From VRUE01 sp963728835 (GTDB lineage: Bacteria > Actinomycetota > Thermoleophilia > Solirubrobacterales > 70-9): DNA of 64,000 nt. The notes beneath the pieces are model-generated. The model was given only the letters and a program-made list of their open reading frames with translations. It searched no databases and had not been told where the DNA came from. Where the stretch lies: assembly GCA_963728835.1 (NCBI GenBank), contig CAVSKZ010000002.1, forward strand, positions 806,001 to 870,000, written 5' to 3'. The position numbers and the translations under genes are program-made. Positions within the stretch are counted from its first letter, which is position 1, and every line of letters starts with the position of its first letter. Below, piece after piece: positions 31,085 to 38,901 of the stretch.

Positions 31085-32598
31085 AGCTGCCGGGGGAGGG
31101 ACAGGGCAAGCGCAAGCGCCTGCTGCGGCCTCTGGCCCTCGCGGCGATCGTCGCCGGCTACTTCCTCGTCGGCCGCGAGCTCGGCGACATCGACCTGCAG
31201 GAGCTGCTGGAAGACATCTCCGAGACGCTCGGTGCCTGGACCTACCTCCTGGTCGGCGTCTTCGCCTTCGCCGAGACCGGCGCCTTCGTCGGGCTGGTGG
31301 TCCCAGGCGAGACGACGATGCTGCTCGGCGGCGCCGTCGCGGGCCAGGGGGCGATCGACGTCTACCTGCTGATCGCGATCGCCTGGTTCACCGCCTGGGC
31401 CGGCGACACGACCAGCTTCTTCATCGGGCGTCGCCTGGGCCGGGATTTCGTGCTTCGCCACGGGCCGCGCGTCGGGATCGGCCAGGAGCGCTTCGAGCGG
31501 GTCGAGGACTACTTCTCCCGCCACGGCGGCAAGACGATCTTCATCGGCCGCTGGATCGGCATCGTGCGGGCTCTCGCCCCGTTCATCGCCGGCAGCTCGA
31601 AAATGCACTACCGCGCCTTCGTCCCCTACAGCATCCTCGGCACCGGGCTATGGGCCAGCGCCCACATCCTGGTCGGGTATCTCTTCTCACGCAGCATCGA
31701 GAGCGCCGCGCACTACGCCGGCCGGGGGGCCTTCCTGCTGGCCAGCACGATCGTGGTCGTGGTCGGCGTCGTGTACGTCGTCCGCCGTCTCCGGGTGGAG
31801 CGGAACAGGCGGGAGATCGTCGCCTGGATGGAGCGCCGCGCGGCGACCCGCTGGACCGTCGACCTCTCGCGCCGCTTCCGCCCGCAGCTTCAGTTCCTCT
31901 GGGAGCGGGTGACGCCGGGCGGCACCTTCGGGCTCGAGTTCACCTCGCTGATGGCGATCCTCGCCGTCTCCGGCTTCGTCGTCGTCGCCTACACCGTGAT
32001 CGTCGGGGCCGAACCCGGCCCCACCCCGGGCGACACCACCGCGGTCGACGTGGTCGAAAGCCTCGACGCCGGCTGGCTGGTGGACATCGCCAAGGTCTTC
32101 ACCGACCTCGGCTCCCTCGCCGTCGTCGGCTCGCTGGCCTTCGTCTGCGCCGTCCTCCTCGCGGCTCGCCGCCGCTGGGCCGAGCTCGGCGTCCTGGTCG
32201 TGGGCATGACGCTGATCGTCATCGGCGTGCACCAGCTCAAGGACCTGGTCGACCGGCCGCGTCCCGAGGGGGGCCTCCTCGGCGTCTCCGGCTCCTCCTT
32301 CCCCAGCGCCCACGCCGCCTACTCGACCTTCTACGTCTGGCTGGCGGTGACGATCGTGATGCGGCTGAGGCAGGGGATGGCGCGCGGCGCGGCAGTCGTC
32401 GTCGCGGGGATCGCACTGACCGCGCTGGTCGGCCTCTCCCGCGTCTACCTCAGCGTCCACTACCTCAGCGACGTCAACGCCGGCTGGGCGCTGGGGACCG
32501 CCGCCTTCTCGCTCTGCGCGGCCGTGGCGCTGACCGTCACGACGGTGCGTCAGAATGACGGGCGTGCTGCCGCTGGCGCTGCAGAAGATCGAAAATGA
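31081..32598 (+). CDS. DedA/SNARE-associated membrane protein fused to PAP2 phosphatase
   Basis: 505 residues from GTG 31081 overlapping the ispE stop. The N-terminal half (to ~215) is a DedA domain: VFAFAETGAFVGLVVPGETT, WAGDTTSFFIGRRLGRDF, FFxRxGxxxIFxxRW-like YFSRHGGKTIFIGRWIGIVR and RAFVPYSILGTGLWA. The C-terminal part (~310-495) is PAP2: KDLVDRPRP, SSFPSAHAAY and SRVYLSVHYLSDV, the three phosphatase motifs with catalytic His residues. DedA proteins recycle or flip polyprenyl phosphate or phospholipids, and PAP2 removes phosphate from lipid pyrophosphates, so a combined lipid-carrier dephosphorylation/flipping role is likely (inference). Confidence 0.9.
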   Translation: MKLPGEGQGKRKRLLRPLALAAIVAGYFLVGRELGDIDLQELLEDISETLGAWTYLLVGVFAFAETGAFVGLVVPGETTMLLGGAVAGQGAIDVYLLIAIAWFTAWAGDTTSFFIGRRLGRDFVLRHGPRVGIGQERFERVEDYFSRHGGKTIFIGRWIGIVRALAPFIAGSSKMHYRAFVPYSILGTGLWASAHILVGYLFSRSIESAAHYAGRGAFLLASTIVVVVGVVYVVRRLRVERNRREIVAWMERRAATRWTVDLSRRFRPQLQFLWERVTPGGTFGLEFTSLMAILAVSGFVVVAYTVIVGAEPGPTPGDTTAVDVVESLDAGWLVDIAKVFTDLGSLAVVGSLAFVCAVLLAARRRWAELGVLVVGMTLIVIGVHQLKDLVDRPRPEGGLLGVSGSSFPSAHAAYSTFYVWLAVTIVMRLRQGMARGAAVVVAGIALTALVGLSRVYLSVHYLSDVNAGWALGTAAFSLCAAVALTVTTVRQNDGRAAAGAAEDRK

Positions 32599-32818
32599 GT
32601 ACGTGCTGTTCGGCGTGGCCGGGTTCGTCACGCTGACGGCCTTCGTCGGCCTGATCCTGGTTCCGGCGGTCGGCGCCTACGGCCGGCTTTGGGAGAAGGC
32701 CGCCGCCGGGGTGCTCACCGTCTTCGTGCTTGCCGCCCTCGTCCTGGTGGGCGTCGTCCTCGGTCTCGCCGTCGTCTACTACTACGACAACTTCCTCAAT
32801 CTCGTCAACGGCTCTTAG
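32555..32818 (+). CDS. Small two-helix membrane protein
   Basis: 87 residues from ATG 32555, overlapping the upstream gene's end by 44 bp. Two long hydrophobic helices (VLFGVAGFVTLTAFVGLILV; VLTVFVLAALVLVGVVLGLA) are separated by a short charged loop (GRLWEK) and followed by YYYDNFLNLVNGS. The start MTGVLPLALQKIENEYV is amphipathic. No family recognised. Likely an operon partner of the DedA-PAP2 protein and located in the membrane. Confidence 0.7.
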   Translation: MTGVLPLALQKIENEYVLFGVAGFVTLTAFVGLILVPAVGAYGRLWEKAAAGVLTVFVLAALVLVGVVLGLAVVYYYDNFLNLVNGS

Positions 32819-32851
32819 TCCTCTCGGGGGTCGGCTGGGGATAATGGGGCC

Positions 32852-34087
32852 ATGCCAGCGGCCTCAAAAGGGCAGGAAAAGCCCGCAAAGAAGGGGGAAG
32901 CCGGGACTCTCGACGCGCTCTCGGACGCGGTCGAGTCGGGCGCCGGCCTGCCCGCCGTGGCGCGTGCTGCGGCGCGGGTGCTCGACGCCAGCGTCGTCCT
33001 GATCGACCGCTCCAGCGCGGTTTTGGCGGTTGCCGGGGCCTCGCCGGACCAGGAGCGGAAGCTGCTCGCCGGGGGTGAGGGTGTGACGAGGGTCGAGCTG
33101 CGGGTCGCCGACAGCGCCGTGGGCGAGCTGCGCTACCGCGCCGCCGCTCCGCCGGAGGCCGCGATCGCTCGCATGGTGACGACGCTGCTGGCGCTGGAGC
33201 TGGAGCGCTCGCGCTCGCCGGAGTGGGAGAGCGAGGAGGTCGCGGGCGCCTTCGTCGCCGCCGTTCTCGCCCGCGAGGTGACCGACCGCGGCGACATCGT
33301 CGCCCGCGGCGCCGAGCTCGGCGCCGACCTCGAGCAGGGCGCCGGGGTGCTGATCCTGCACGCGGCGCCGCGTGCCGCCCAGACCGGCGAGTGGCGCGCC
33401 CGTGTGCTGACGCTCGCCCAGCGGGCACTGCGCTCGCTGGCGCCGGGATCGCTGGCGAGCCCGGACGGCGAGGAGGCGGCCGAGATCGCCGTCATCGTCC
33501 CCGCCGAGGACGAGGCCCGGGTAGAGCGCGCCGCCGCTGGGCTCGGCCGCGAGCTGGAGGACGGTCTCTCGGGGTTTCACCTGACCATCGGCCACAGCCG
33601 CCGCGCCGCCGACCCAGTCGACCTCTACCGCGCCGGCAACGAGGCGCGGCTGGCGGTCAACGTCGGCGAGGCCGAAGGCCGGGCGGTGCTGTCCTTCGAG
33701 GAGACCGGTTCCTACCGCCTGCTGCTGCCGGCGATGAGCGAGGACCCGCGCGAGCTCGAGCGCTTCTACGCCGAGACGATCGCGCCGCTCTCCGCCTATG
33801 ACGAGCAGTACGAGACCGAGCTGGTGGCGACGGTCGAGGCCTACCTCGACAACGACGGCAACGTCGCCGCCACCGCCAAACAGCTCTTCACCCACCGCCA
33901 CACGATCCGCTACCGCCTCGAGCGCGTGAAGGAGCTCTGCGGCCACGACGTCTCCGCCACCGAGGGCCGCGAGAAGCTCGGCCTCGGCCTCAAGACCATG
34001 CGTGTCCTCGGCATCGCCTCGCCGCGCGGGCCCGCGCAGGAGCCCGGCGCGGAAGCGGGGAAGGTGCCGCGGTCCCCGGAGGACTGA
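32852..34087 (+). CDS. PucR/CdaR-type transcriptional regulator
   Basis: 411 residues from ATG 32852. After a basic, disordered start comes a GAF-like sensory region (ASVVLIDRSSAVLAVAGASP), a central GGDEF-like/PucR middle domain (TIGHSRRAADPVDLYRAGNE) and a C-terminal HTH_30 with VEAYLDNDGNVAATAKQLF, THRHTIRYRLERVKELCGHD and KLGLGLKTMRVLG. That C-terminal helix-turn-helix is diagnostic for the PucR/CdaR family, which activates metabolic genes. Target genes are unknown; a neighbour tRNA-Gln follows on the other strand. Confidence 0.88.
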   Translation: MPAASKGQEKPAKKGEAGTLDALSDAVESGAGLPAVARAAARVLDASVVLIDRSSAVLAVAGASPDQERKLLAGGEGVTRVELRVADSAVGELRYRAAAPPEAAIARMVTTLLALELERSRSPEWESEEVAGAFVAAVLAREVTDRGDIVARGAELGADLEQGAGVLILHAAPRAAQTGEWRARVLTLAQRALRSLAPGSLASPDGEEAAEIAVIVPAEDEARVERAAAGLGRELEDGLSGFHLTIGHSRRAADPVDLYRAGNEARLAVNVGEAEGRAVLSFEETGSYRLLLPAMSEDPRELERFYAETIAPLSAYDEQYETELVATVEAYLDNDGNVAATAKQLFTHRHTIRYRLERVKELCGHDVSATEGREKLGLGLKTMRVLGIASPRGPAQEPGAEAGKVPRSPED

Positions 34088-34094
34088 ACCGAGG

Positions 34095-34167
34095 TTCCGG
34101 GGGAAGGACTCGAACCCTCTCTTCCAGGACCAAAACCTGGCGTGCTGGCCGATTACACCACCCCGGA
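34095..34167 (-). tRNA. tRNA-Gln (anticodon TTG)
   Basis: Minus strand 73-nt cloverleaf. Acceptor TCCGGGG pairs perfectly with CCCCGGA (7 bp). The D arm is GTGT...GCAC. Anticodon stem CCAGG/CCTGG with loop TTTTGGT gives TTG. The T arm GAGGG/CCTTC has one G-T pair around TTCGAGT. Discriminator base is A and CCA is not encoded. The anticodon reads CAA/CAG. No long direct repeat or integrase is next to it, so it is not an occupied attachment site. Confidence 0.93.
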
Positions 34168-34223
34168 CCGGGCTCCGAGACTAGCGCTCGATTGCGTCCG
34201 GAGGGGCGCCTAGGGTCCTCGGC

Positions 34224-34793
34224 ATGGAGATGAGCGCAGTGCAGATGGACCCGGAGATTCGCGAGGGTCTGCGGCGCAGCTGGAAGGCGCTGATGACCGT
34301 CGGCGTGCTGGCGATCCTCGTCGGTTGCGTGGCGATCGTGGTGCCGGCCGTCGCCTCCGTCGCGACCGCAATCTTCATCGGCTGGATCCTGGTCGTCGCC
34401 GGCGCGTTCCTCGTCGCCGGCGCGTTCACGGCGCACTCGATCGGGACCGTGGTGCTGCGCCTGCTCTGGGCGCTGCTGACCGTGATCGTCGGCCTCTGGC
34501 TGATCGTGGAGCCTGACAACGGCACGCTCACCCTGACCGTCGTGCTCGGCATCTACTTCCTCTTCATGGGCCTCACCCGCACCGCGGTCGCCTTCGCCGC
34601 CCGCGGCCAGGCGGGCGCCGGCCTGGTCGGCCTCAGCGGCATCGCCGGCCTCCTGGTCGGCATCCTCATCCTCGCCAAGCTTCCCAGCAGCGCCGACTGG
34701 GCCATCGGCCTCCTCGTCGGCATAGACCTGATCTTCGCTGGCTGGACGCTCACCTCAGTAGCTCTCGTCGGCCGAGACCTGGCCAAGCGCTAG
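34224..34793 (+). CDS. HdeD/DUF308 family membrane protein
   Basis: 189 residues from ATG 34224 (MEMSAVQMDPEIREGLRRSW). Six helices in three pairs: LMTVGVLAILVGCVAIVVPA, TAIFIGWILVVAGAFLVAGA, TVVLRLLWALLTVIVGLWLI, LTLTVVLGIYFLFMGLTRTA, and two more. This internal repeat of pairs is the DUF308/HdeD pattern, linked in E. coli to acid resistance; the actinobacterial function is unknown. Single gene with repeat-rich DNA downstream. Confidence 0.87.
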   Translation: MEMSAVQMDPEIREGLRRSWKALMTVGVLAILVGCVAIVVPAVASVATAIFIGWILVVAGAFLVAGAFTAHSIGTVVLRLLWALLTVIVGLWLIVEPDNGTLTLTVVLGIYFLFMGLTRTAVAFAARGQAGAGLVGLSGIAGLLVGILILAKLPSSADWAIGLLVGIDLIFAGWTLTSVALVGRDLAKR

Positions 34794-34812
34794 CCGAGCA
34801 GAAGCTGGCGCG

Positions 34813-34896
34813 GCGGGTCCTGTCGCCGCAGGGGACCCACCGCCCCTTCCGGTCGCTAAAGCGTCCTCAGGGGCGGTTCCCCCTACGACGCCACCC
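34813..34896 (+). repeat. 84-bp dispersed palindromic element, copy A
   Basis: Copy A of an 84-bp element (gcgggtcctg...cgccaccc). Two stem-loops are visible: gggtcc/ggaccc and a 9-bp accgcccct/aggggcggt around ccggtcgctaaagcg. Copies B (56939-57022) and C (58935-59018, inverted) differ from it by only a few bases. This copy is intergenic, 19 bp after the hdeD-like gene. Confidence 0.9.
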
Positions 34897-35044
34897 CCCG
34901 CGAGATGCCGTGTCAGCTGACGTGTTTACCTGAAGCTGACTGAAAGCTGATGACGATCGCTGCCCAGTGGTTGAGGTCGTCCCCGTGCGCGGAGGCCGAT
35001 GGATTGGTTAAAAGCTTTCCGGCTTCGATCGGGGCGGGATCGCG
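34897..35044 (+). other. Intergenic stretch between repeat A and the long inverted repeat upstream of glmU
   Basis: No gene seen. It contains a 10-base palindrome gtcagctgac (34914-34923), two nearby agctgac/agctgatgac-type direct repeats (34930-34955) and an AT-rich ttggttaaaagcttt (35003-35017) that could hold a promoter for glmU. None is diagnostic. Confidence 0.3.
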
Positions 35045-35170
35045 TGGGAGAGGGCGGGGTGCCCCTGGAGCGCGCGGCGTCCTCTTTTCGCCGCGATACC
35101 CCACCCGAAAGGCCCGTCAGCCATGACGGCGAAAACCCAGCAAGCGGAAGGGGCACCCCGCCCTCTCCCA
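35045..35170 (+). repeat. Perfect 22-bp inverted repeat enclosing a structured 82-base core, just upstream of glmU
   Basis: tgggagagggcggggtgccc (35045-35064, arm continues to 35066) is exactly complementary to 35149-35170. Inside are smaller hairpins: gcggcg/cgccgc at about 35075-35095 and cgtca/tgacg at about 35115-35128. The right arm ends 20 bp before the glmU GTG. It may be a mobile palindrome like the others or a folded leader RNA; sequence alone does not decide. Confidence 0.8.
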
Positions 35171-35189
35171 TCCCCTCTACGATCTGCGG

Positions 35190-36587
35190 GTGGAGTCTCC
35201 CCTAGTGCTCGTGATGGCTGCGGGCGAGGGCACCCGTATGCGCTCGTCCCTGCCGAAGGTGCTTCATCCCGTCTGCGGGCGGCCGATGGTCGCCTGGCCG
35301 ATCCTTGCTGCGCGCGAGGCGGGCGCGGGCCGCGTCGCGGCGATCGTCTCGCCGACCCAGGACATCGTCTCCGGCCTGCCCGACCAGGTCCAGATCGTCA
35401 CCCAGCCCAAGCCGGACGGCACCGGCGGCGCGGTGCGCGCGGCCCTGCCGCTGGTCGAGCAGACCGAGACCGTGCTCGTCCTCTCCGGAGACGTGCCGCT
35501 GATCTCCGCCGAGACGATCTCCGGGCTGCTCGAAGCGCATGAGGCTTCCGGTGCCGCGGCGACGATGCTGACGATCGAGCTCGACGACCCCGGGTCCTAC
35601 GGACGCGTCGTCCGCGATGCCGACGGCGGGGTCGAGCGGGTGGTCGAGGCGAAGGCCGGCGGCGACGCCACCCCCGAGCAGCTGGCGATCCGCGAGATCA
35701 ACGCCGGCACCTATGCCTTCCGGGCGGCTCCGCTGGCCGAGGCCCTCGCCGGGCTATCCAGCGACAACGCCCAGGGCGAGTACTACCTGCCCGACGTCCT
35801 GCCCGCCCTGCGCGCGGCCGGTCACGCCGTGGCCGGGCATCTCGCCGACGACCTCGCCGTGACCATGGGTGTCAACACCCGCGCCGACCTCGCCGCGGTC
35901 GAGGCCGAGGCGCGGCGCCGCATCCTCCGCGCTCACATGCTGGCCGGGGTCACGGTCGTCGACCCCGCCTCGACCTGGATCGACGCCGACGTCGAGATCG
36001 CACCCGATGCCCGGATCGAGCCCGGCACCAGCCTGCGCGGCAAGACGATCGTCGGCTCGGGCTCCACCGTCGGGCCGCTCAGCACGCTGACGGACACCAC
36101 GCTGGGGGCCGGCGTCTCCGTGCCGCACTCCTTCCTGGTCGAGTGCGTGGCCGGCGACGGTGCCCGGATCGGCCCCTTCGCCCACCTGCGTCCCGATGCC
36201 GAGCTCGCCCCGGGGGCCAAGGCCGGCAGCTTCGTCGAGGTCAAGAACTCGCAGATCGGCGAGGGCGCCAAGGTCCCCCATCTCTCCTACGTCGGCGACG
36301 CCGAGATCGGCGCCGGCAGCAATCTCGGCGCCGGCACGATCACCGCGAACTACGACGGTTTCCGCAAGCACCGGACTACGATCGGCGAGAACGCCCGCAT
36401 CGGCGTTGACACGATGCTGATCGCGCCTGTAGAAGTCGGCGACGGCGCTTACACTGGCGCCGGAGCGGTGATCAAGGGCGATGTGCCCGAGGGCGCACTC
36501 GCCGTCAGCGAGAACGAGCAGCGAAACATCGAGGGCTACGCCGACCGCAAGGCGGCGCAGATGCAGGAGGAGCAGCAGACCCCGTGA
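35190..36587 (+). CDS. glmU: Bifunctional UDP-N-acetylglucosamine pyrophosphorylase / glucosamine-1-phosphate N-acetyltransferase
   Basis: 465 residues from GTG 35190 (VESPLVLVMAAGEGTRMRSS). Pyrophosphorylase domain 1-~228: LVMAAGEGTRMRSSLPKVLH, QPKPDGTGGAV, LSGDVPLI, REINAGTYAF and EYYLPDVLPAL. A linker leads into the left-handed beta-helix acetyltransferase from ~250: SHFLVECVAGDG-like HSFLVEC, IGPFAHLRPDAEL, GSFVEVKNSQIGEGAKVPHL and NYDGFRKHRTTIGE. It makes UDP-GlcNAc for peptidoglycan and teichoic-type polymers in the cytoplasm. The glmU stop overlaps the prs GTG (GTGA). The structured repeat at 35045 lies in its leader. Confidence 0.97.
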   Translation: MESPLVLVMAAGEGTRMRSSLPKVLHPVCGRPMVAWPILAAREAGAGRVAAIVSPTQDIVSGLPDQVQIVTQPKPDGTGGAVRAALPLVEQTETVLVLSGDVPLISAETISGLLEAHEASGAAATMLTIELDDPGSYGRVVRDADGGVERVVEAKAGGDATPEQLAIREINAGTYAFRAAPLAEALAGLSSDNAQGEYYLPDVLPALRAAGHAVAGHLADDLAVTMGVNTRADLAAVEAEARRRILRAHMLAGVTVVDPASTWIDADVEIAPDARIEPGTSLRGKTIVGSGSTVGPLSTLTDTTLGAGVSVPHSFLVECVAGDGARIGPFAHLRPDAELAPGAKAGSFVEVKNSQIGEGAKVPHLSYVGDAEIGAGSNLGAGTITANYDGFRKHRTTIGENARIGVDTMLIAPVEVGDGAYTGAGAVIKGDVPEGALAVSENEQRNIEGYADRKAAQMQEEQQTP

Positions 36588-37622
36588 GCACAATCGAGGA
36601 GCGACCCGAGGCGGTGCCGGCCAGCGCCATCACCCACGACTACTCGAAGCGGCTGATGGTCTTCGGCGGCGCGCAGCTCGATGGAGCTCGCTGCGAAGGT
36701 TGCGGGCAAGCTCGACCTCGACCTCGGCCAGGTGACGCTGAAGACCTTCGCCAACGGTGAGGTCTACTGCCGCTACGAGGAGTCGATCCGCGGCGCCGAC
36801 GTCTTCCTCGTCCAGTCGACCTGCGCCAACGAACACTCCGAGATGTCTCCCAACGACTCGCTGATCGAGCTGCTGACGATGATCGATGCCGCCCAGGGCG
36901 CCTCGGCCCACCGCATCATCGCGGTCATGCCCTGGTACGGCTACGCCCGCCAGGACAAGAAGTCGGCCCCGCGCGAGCCGATCTCGGCCCGCATCGTCGC
37001 CAAGTGCCTGGAGGGCGTCGGCGTCGATCGCGTGCTGACCATGGACCTCCACGCGGGCCAGGTGCAGGGCTTCTTCCACGTCCCGGTCGACCACATGACG
37101 GCGATGCCGATGCTGACCCAGTGGTTCGCCGACCAGTACCCGGCCGAGGACCTGGTGATCGTCTCCCCCGACGCAGGCCGGGTGAAGACGGCGCGCAACT
37201 TCGCCCGCCGCATCGGCACCCACTGGGCGGTGATGGAGAAGGAGCGCCCGGCCCAGCAGGTGGCTGAGATCGGCTACGTGGTCGGGGACGTCAAGGGGAA
37301 GACGGCAGTCCTCGTCGACGACATGATCGACACCGCCGGGACGCTCTGCGCGGCAGCCCAGACCGTGCTCGACGAGGGCGCCGCGCGGGTGATCTCCTGC
37401 GCCACCCACGGCGTCTTCTCCGGCCCCGCCTACGAGCGGCTCGCCTACGAGAGCTCGGGGATCGAGAAGATCGTCGTCAGCGACACGATCCCGCTGCGGC
37501 CCGGGGCGCCGGACAACATCACCGTGCTCTCCACCGCCGGCACCTTCGCCGACTCGATCCGCCGCATCTTCACCGACGACTCGGTCTCCGAGATCTTCGC
37601 CGGCGAGAACCAGCTGTTCTGA
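36584..37622 (+). CDS. prs: Ribose-phosphate pyrophosphokinase (N-terminus in a different frame)
   Basis: The C-terminal 313 residues from 36681 (MELAAKVAGKLDLDLGQVTL) are a clear PRPP synthetase: ANGEVYCRYEESIRGADVFL, MPWYGYARQDKK, TMDLHAGQVQGFF, VIVSPDAGRVKTARNF and the PRPP loop VDDMIDTAGTL. The expected first strand, KRLMVFGGA, is encoded by the frame starting at GTG 36584, which overlaps the glmU stop. The two parts are out of register by two bases in the GC run ggcggcgcgcagc (36666-36678). Restoring a lost GC would read GGARSSMELAAK. Because prs is normally essential, a sequence error is likeliest; a truncated protein from 36681 would lack the first strand. Confidence 0.9.
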
Positions 37623-37653
37623 CCAGGAGCGCAGCTAGGCTGTCGTCGGATCG

Positions 37654-38100
37654 ATGGTCGACGAATACACGGTCGTCAAGAGCATCCACGTCCTGGCCGC
37701 GGCGCTTTGGGTCGGGACCGGCTTCGCGGTCAACATCGCGATGACCCTCGGTGCGCGCAGCGGCGAACCCGCCACGATGCTCACGGCGATGCGCTTTGCC
37801 AAGTTCCTCGGCAAGTACGTCTTCCCCTGGTTGTCCCTGATCACGCTGGCCTTCGGGATCTGGCTGACAGAGAGCTTCTACGACTGGGATCTGCTCTGGA
37901 TCCAGCTCGGCACGGCGGGTCTCGTGGTCTCGACCGCGATCGGGATCTTCTATCTCGGGCCCAAGGCGGCGGCCGGGATTGCCGGGATCGAAAGCGGCGC
38001 ACCGCCGCCGCCTGGTCGCAACTGGGTACCGATCGTCGCCCGGCTCAACCTCCTGCTCGTCAGCGCCGTGCTGGTGCTGATGGTGATCCGGCCCGACTGA
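37654..38100 (+). CDS. DUF2269/CopD-like four-helix membrane protein
   Basis: 148 residues from ATG 37654 (MVDEYTVVKSIHVLAAALWV). Helices: SIHVLAAALWVGTGFAVNIA, YVFPWLSLITLAFGIWLTES, LLWIQLGTAGLVVSTAIGIF and LNLLLVSAVLVLMVIRPD. The H and W in helix 1 (IHVLAAALWVG) are shared with CopD/DUF2269-type heme-associated membrane proteins. Function unknown. Followed 2 bp later by the GDPD gene on the same strand. Confidence 0.75.
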   Translation: MVDEYTVVKSIHVLAAALWVGTGFAVNIAMTLGARSGEPATMLTAMRFAKFLGKYVFPWLSLITLAFGIWLTESFYDWDLLWIQLGTAGLVVSTAIGIFYLGPKAAAGIAGIESGAPPPPGRNWVPIVARLNLLLVSAVLVLMVIRPD

Positions 38101-38102
38101 GG

Positions 38103-38852
38103 GTGCCCGCGCCCGGGCAGGATCGGGTCCCCGGACTGCGGCTGGTCGGCCACAAGGGCGCCGACCTGATCGCCCCCGGCAACACGGTCGAGAGCTTCCA
38201 CGCCGCGGTCGAGGCGGGGGTCGACACGATCGAGCTCGACGTGCTCTGGCTGCGCGACGCCCACCTGCCGCTGGAGCAGCGGGCGCCGCTGGTCGTCGCC
38301 CACGACTGGCACGACGCCGAACGGCGCACGCCGCTGACCCTGACCGAGGCGCTCGACGCCTTCATGGAGCCGCCCCTGGACGGGGTCGAGATCGACATCG
38401 ACATCAAGCTCCCCGGTCGCGAGGAGGAGATCGTGAACGCCCTGCAGGAGCGCGGCCTGGTCGAGCGGGCGATGGTCTCGACGATGGAGATGTACTCGCT
38501 GGGCCGCATCCTCGAGCTGCAGCCGGCCCTGCGCCGCGGCTGGACGTATCCCAAAGTGACCAGGGACTGGACTTCGAAGCGCTGGGCCAAGGGGCCGATG
38601 CTGGCGGCCCTGGTGGCGATGCGTCAGCGCCTGCCCGGGCTCGCCGCCGAGAAGCTGCCCAAGCTGGGGGTCGAGGCGATGTGGGTCTACCACCCGCTGG
38701 TCAGCCGCCGCCTCGCCCGCATCACCGAGCTCGCCGGGGTCGAGCTGATCGCCTGGACCGTCGACGACCTCCCCCGCATGCGCAAGCTCGCCGCCGTCGG
38801 CGTCAACGGCATCTGCAGCAACGACCCCCGCCTCTTCGCCGAGCTTGGGTGA
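38103..38852 (+). CDS. Glycerophosphodiester phosphodiesterase
   Basis: 249 residues from GTG 38103 (VPAPGQDRVPGLRLVGHKGA). GDPD TIM-barrel motifs: GHKGADLIAPGNTVESFHAA (catalytic GHRGA variant), DTIELDVLW, VVAHDWH, VEIDIDIK, STMEMYSLGRI, and AWTVDDLPRMRKLAAVGVNG then CSNDPRLF near the end. Cleaves glycerophosphodiesters to glycerol-3-phosphate and an alcohol; no signal peptide, so cytoplasmic. Ends at a shared bidirectional hairpin. Confidence 0.9.
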   Translation: MPAPGQDRVPGLRLVGHKGADLIAPGNTVESFHAAVEAGVDTIELDVLWLRDAHLPLEQRAPLVVAHDWHDAERRTPLTLTEALDAFMEPPLDGVEIDIDIKLPGREEEIVNALQERGLVERAMVSTMEMYSLGRILELQPALRRGWTYPKVTRDWTSKRWAKGPMLAALVAMRQRLPGLAAEKLPKLGVEAMWVYHPLVSRRLARITELAGVELIAWTVDDLPRMRKLAAVGVNGICSNDPRLFAELG

Positions 38853-38853
38853 C

Positions 38854-38897
38854 GCGTCCGACTTTGACCACGTTGGAGTGTGGTCAATGTCGGATGC
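38854..38897. terminator. Bidirectional terminator hairpin
   Basis: An 18-base arm gcgtccgactttgaccac (38854-38871) pairs with 38880-38897 with two mismatches and an 8-base loop. It lies between convergent genes (GDPD stop 38852, DUF6159 stop 38902). The TTGACCAC/GTGGTCAA core recalls the hairpin at 19521. Confidence 0.65.
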
Positions 38898-38901
38898 GCA
38901 C

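Noticed and set aside
34095..34167. tRNA-Gln as an attachment site with an integrated element downstream
   Set aside because: No integrase, no direct repeat of the tRNA end and no foreign cargo nearby.
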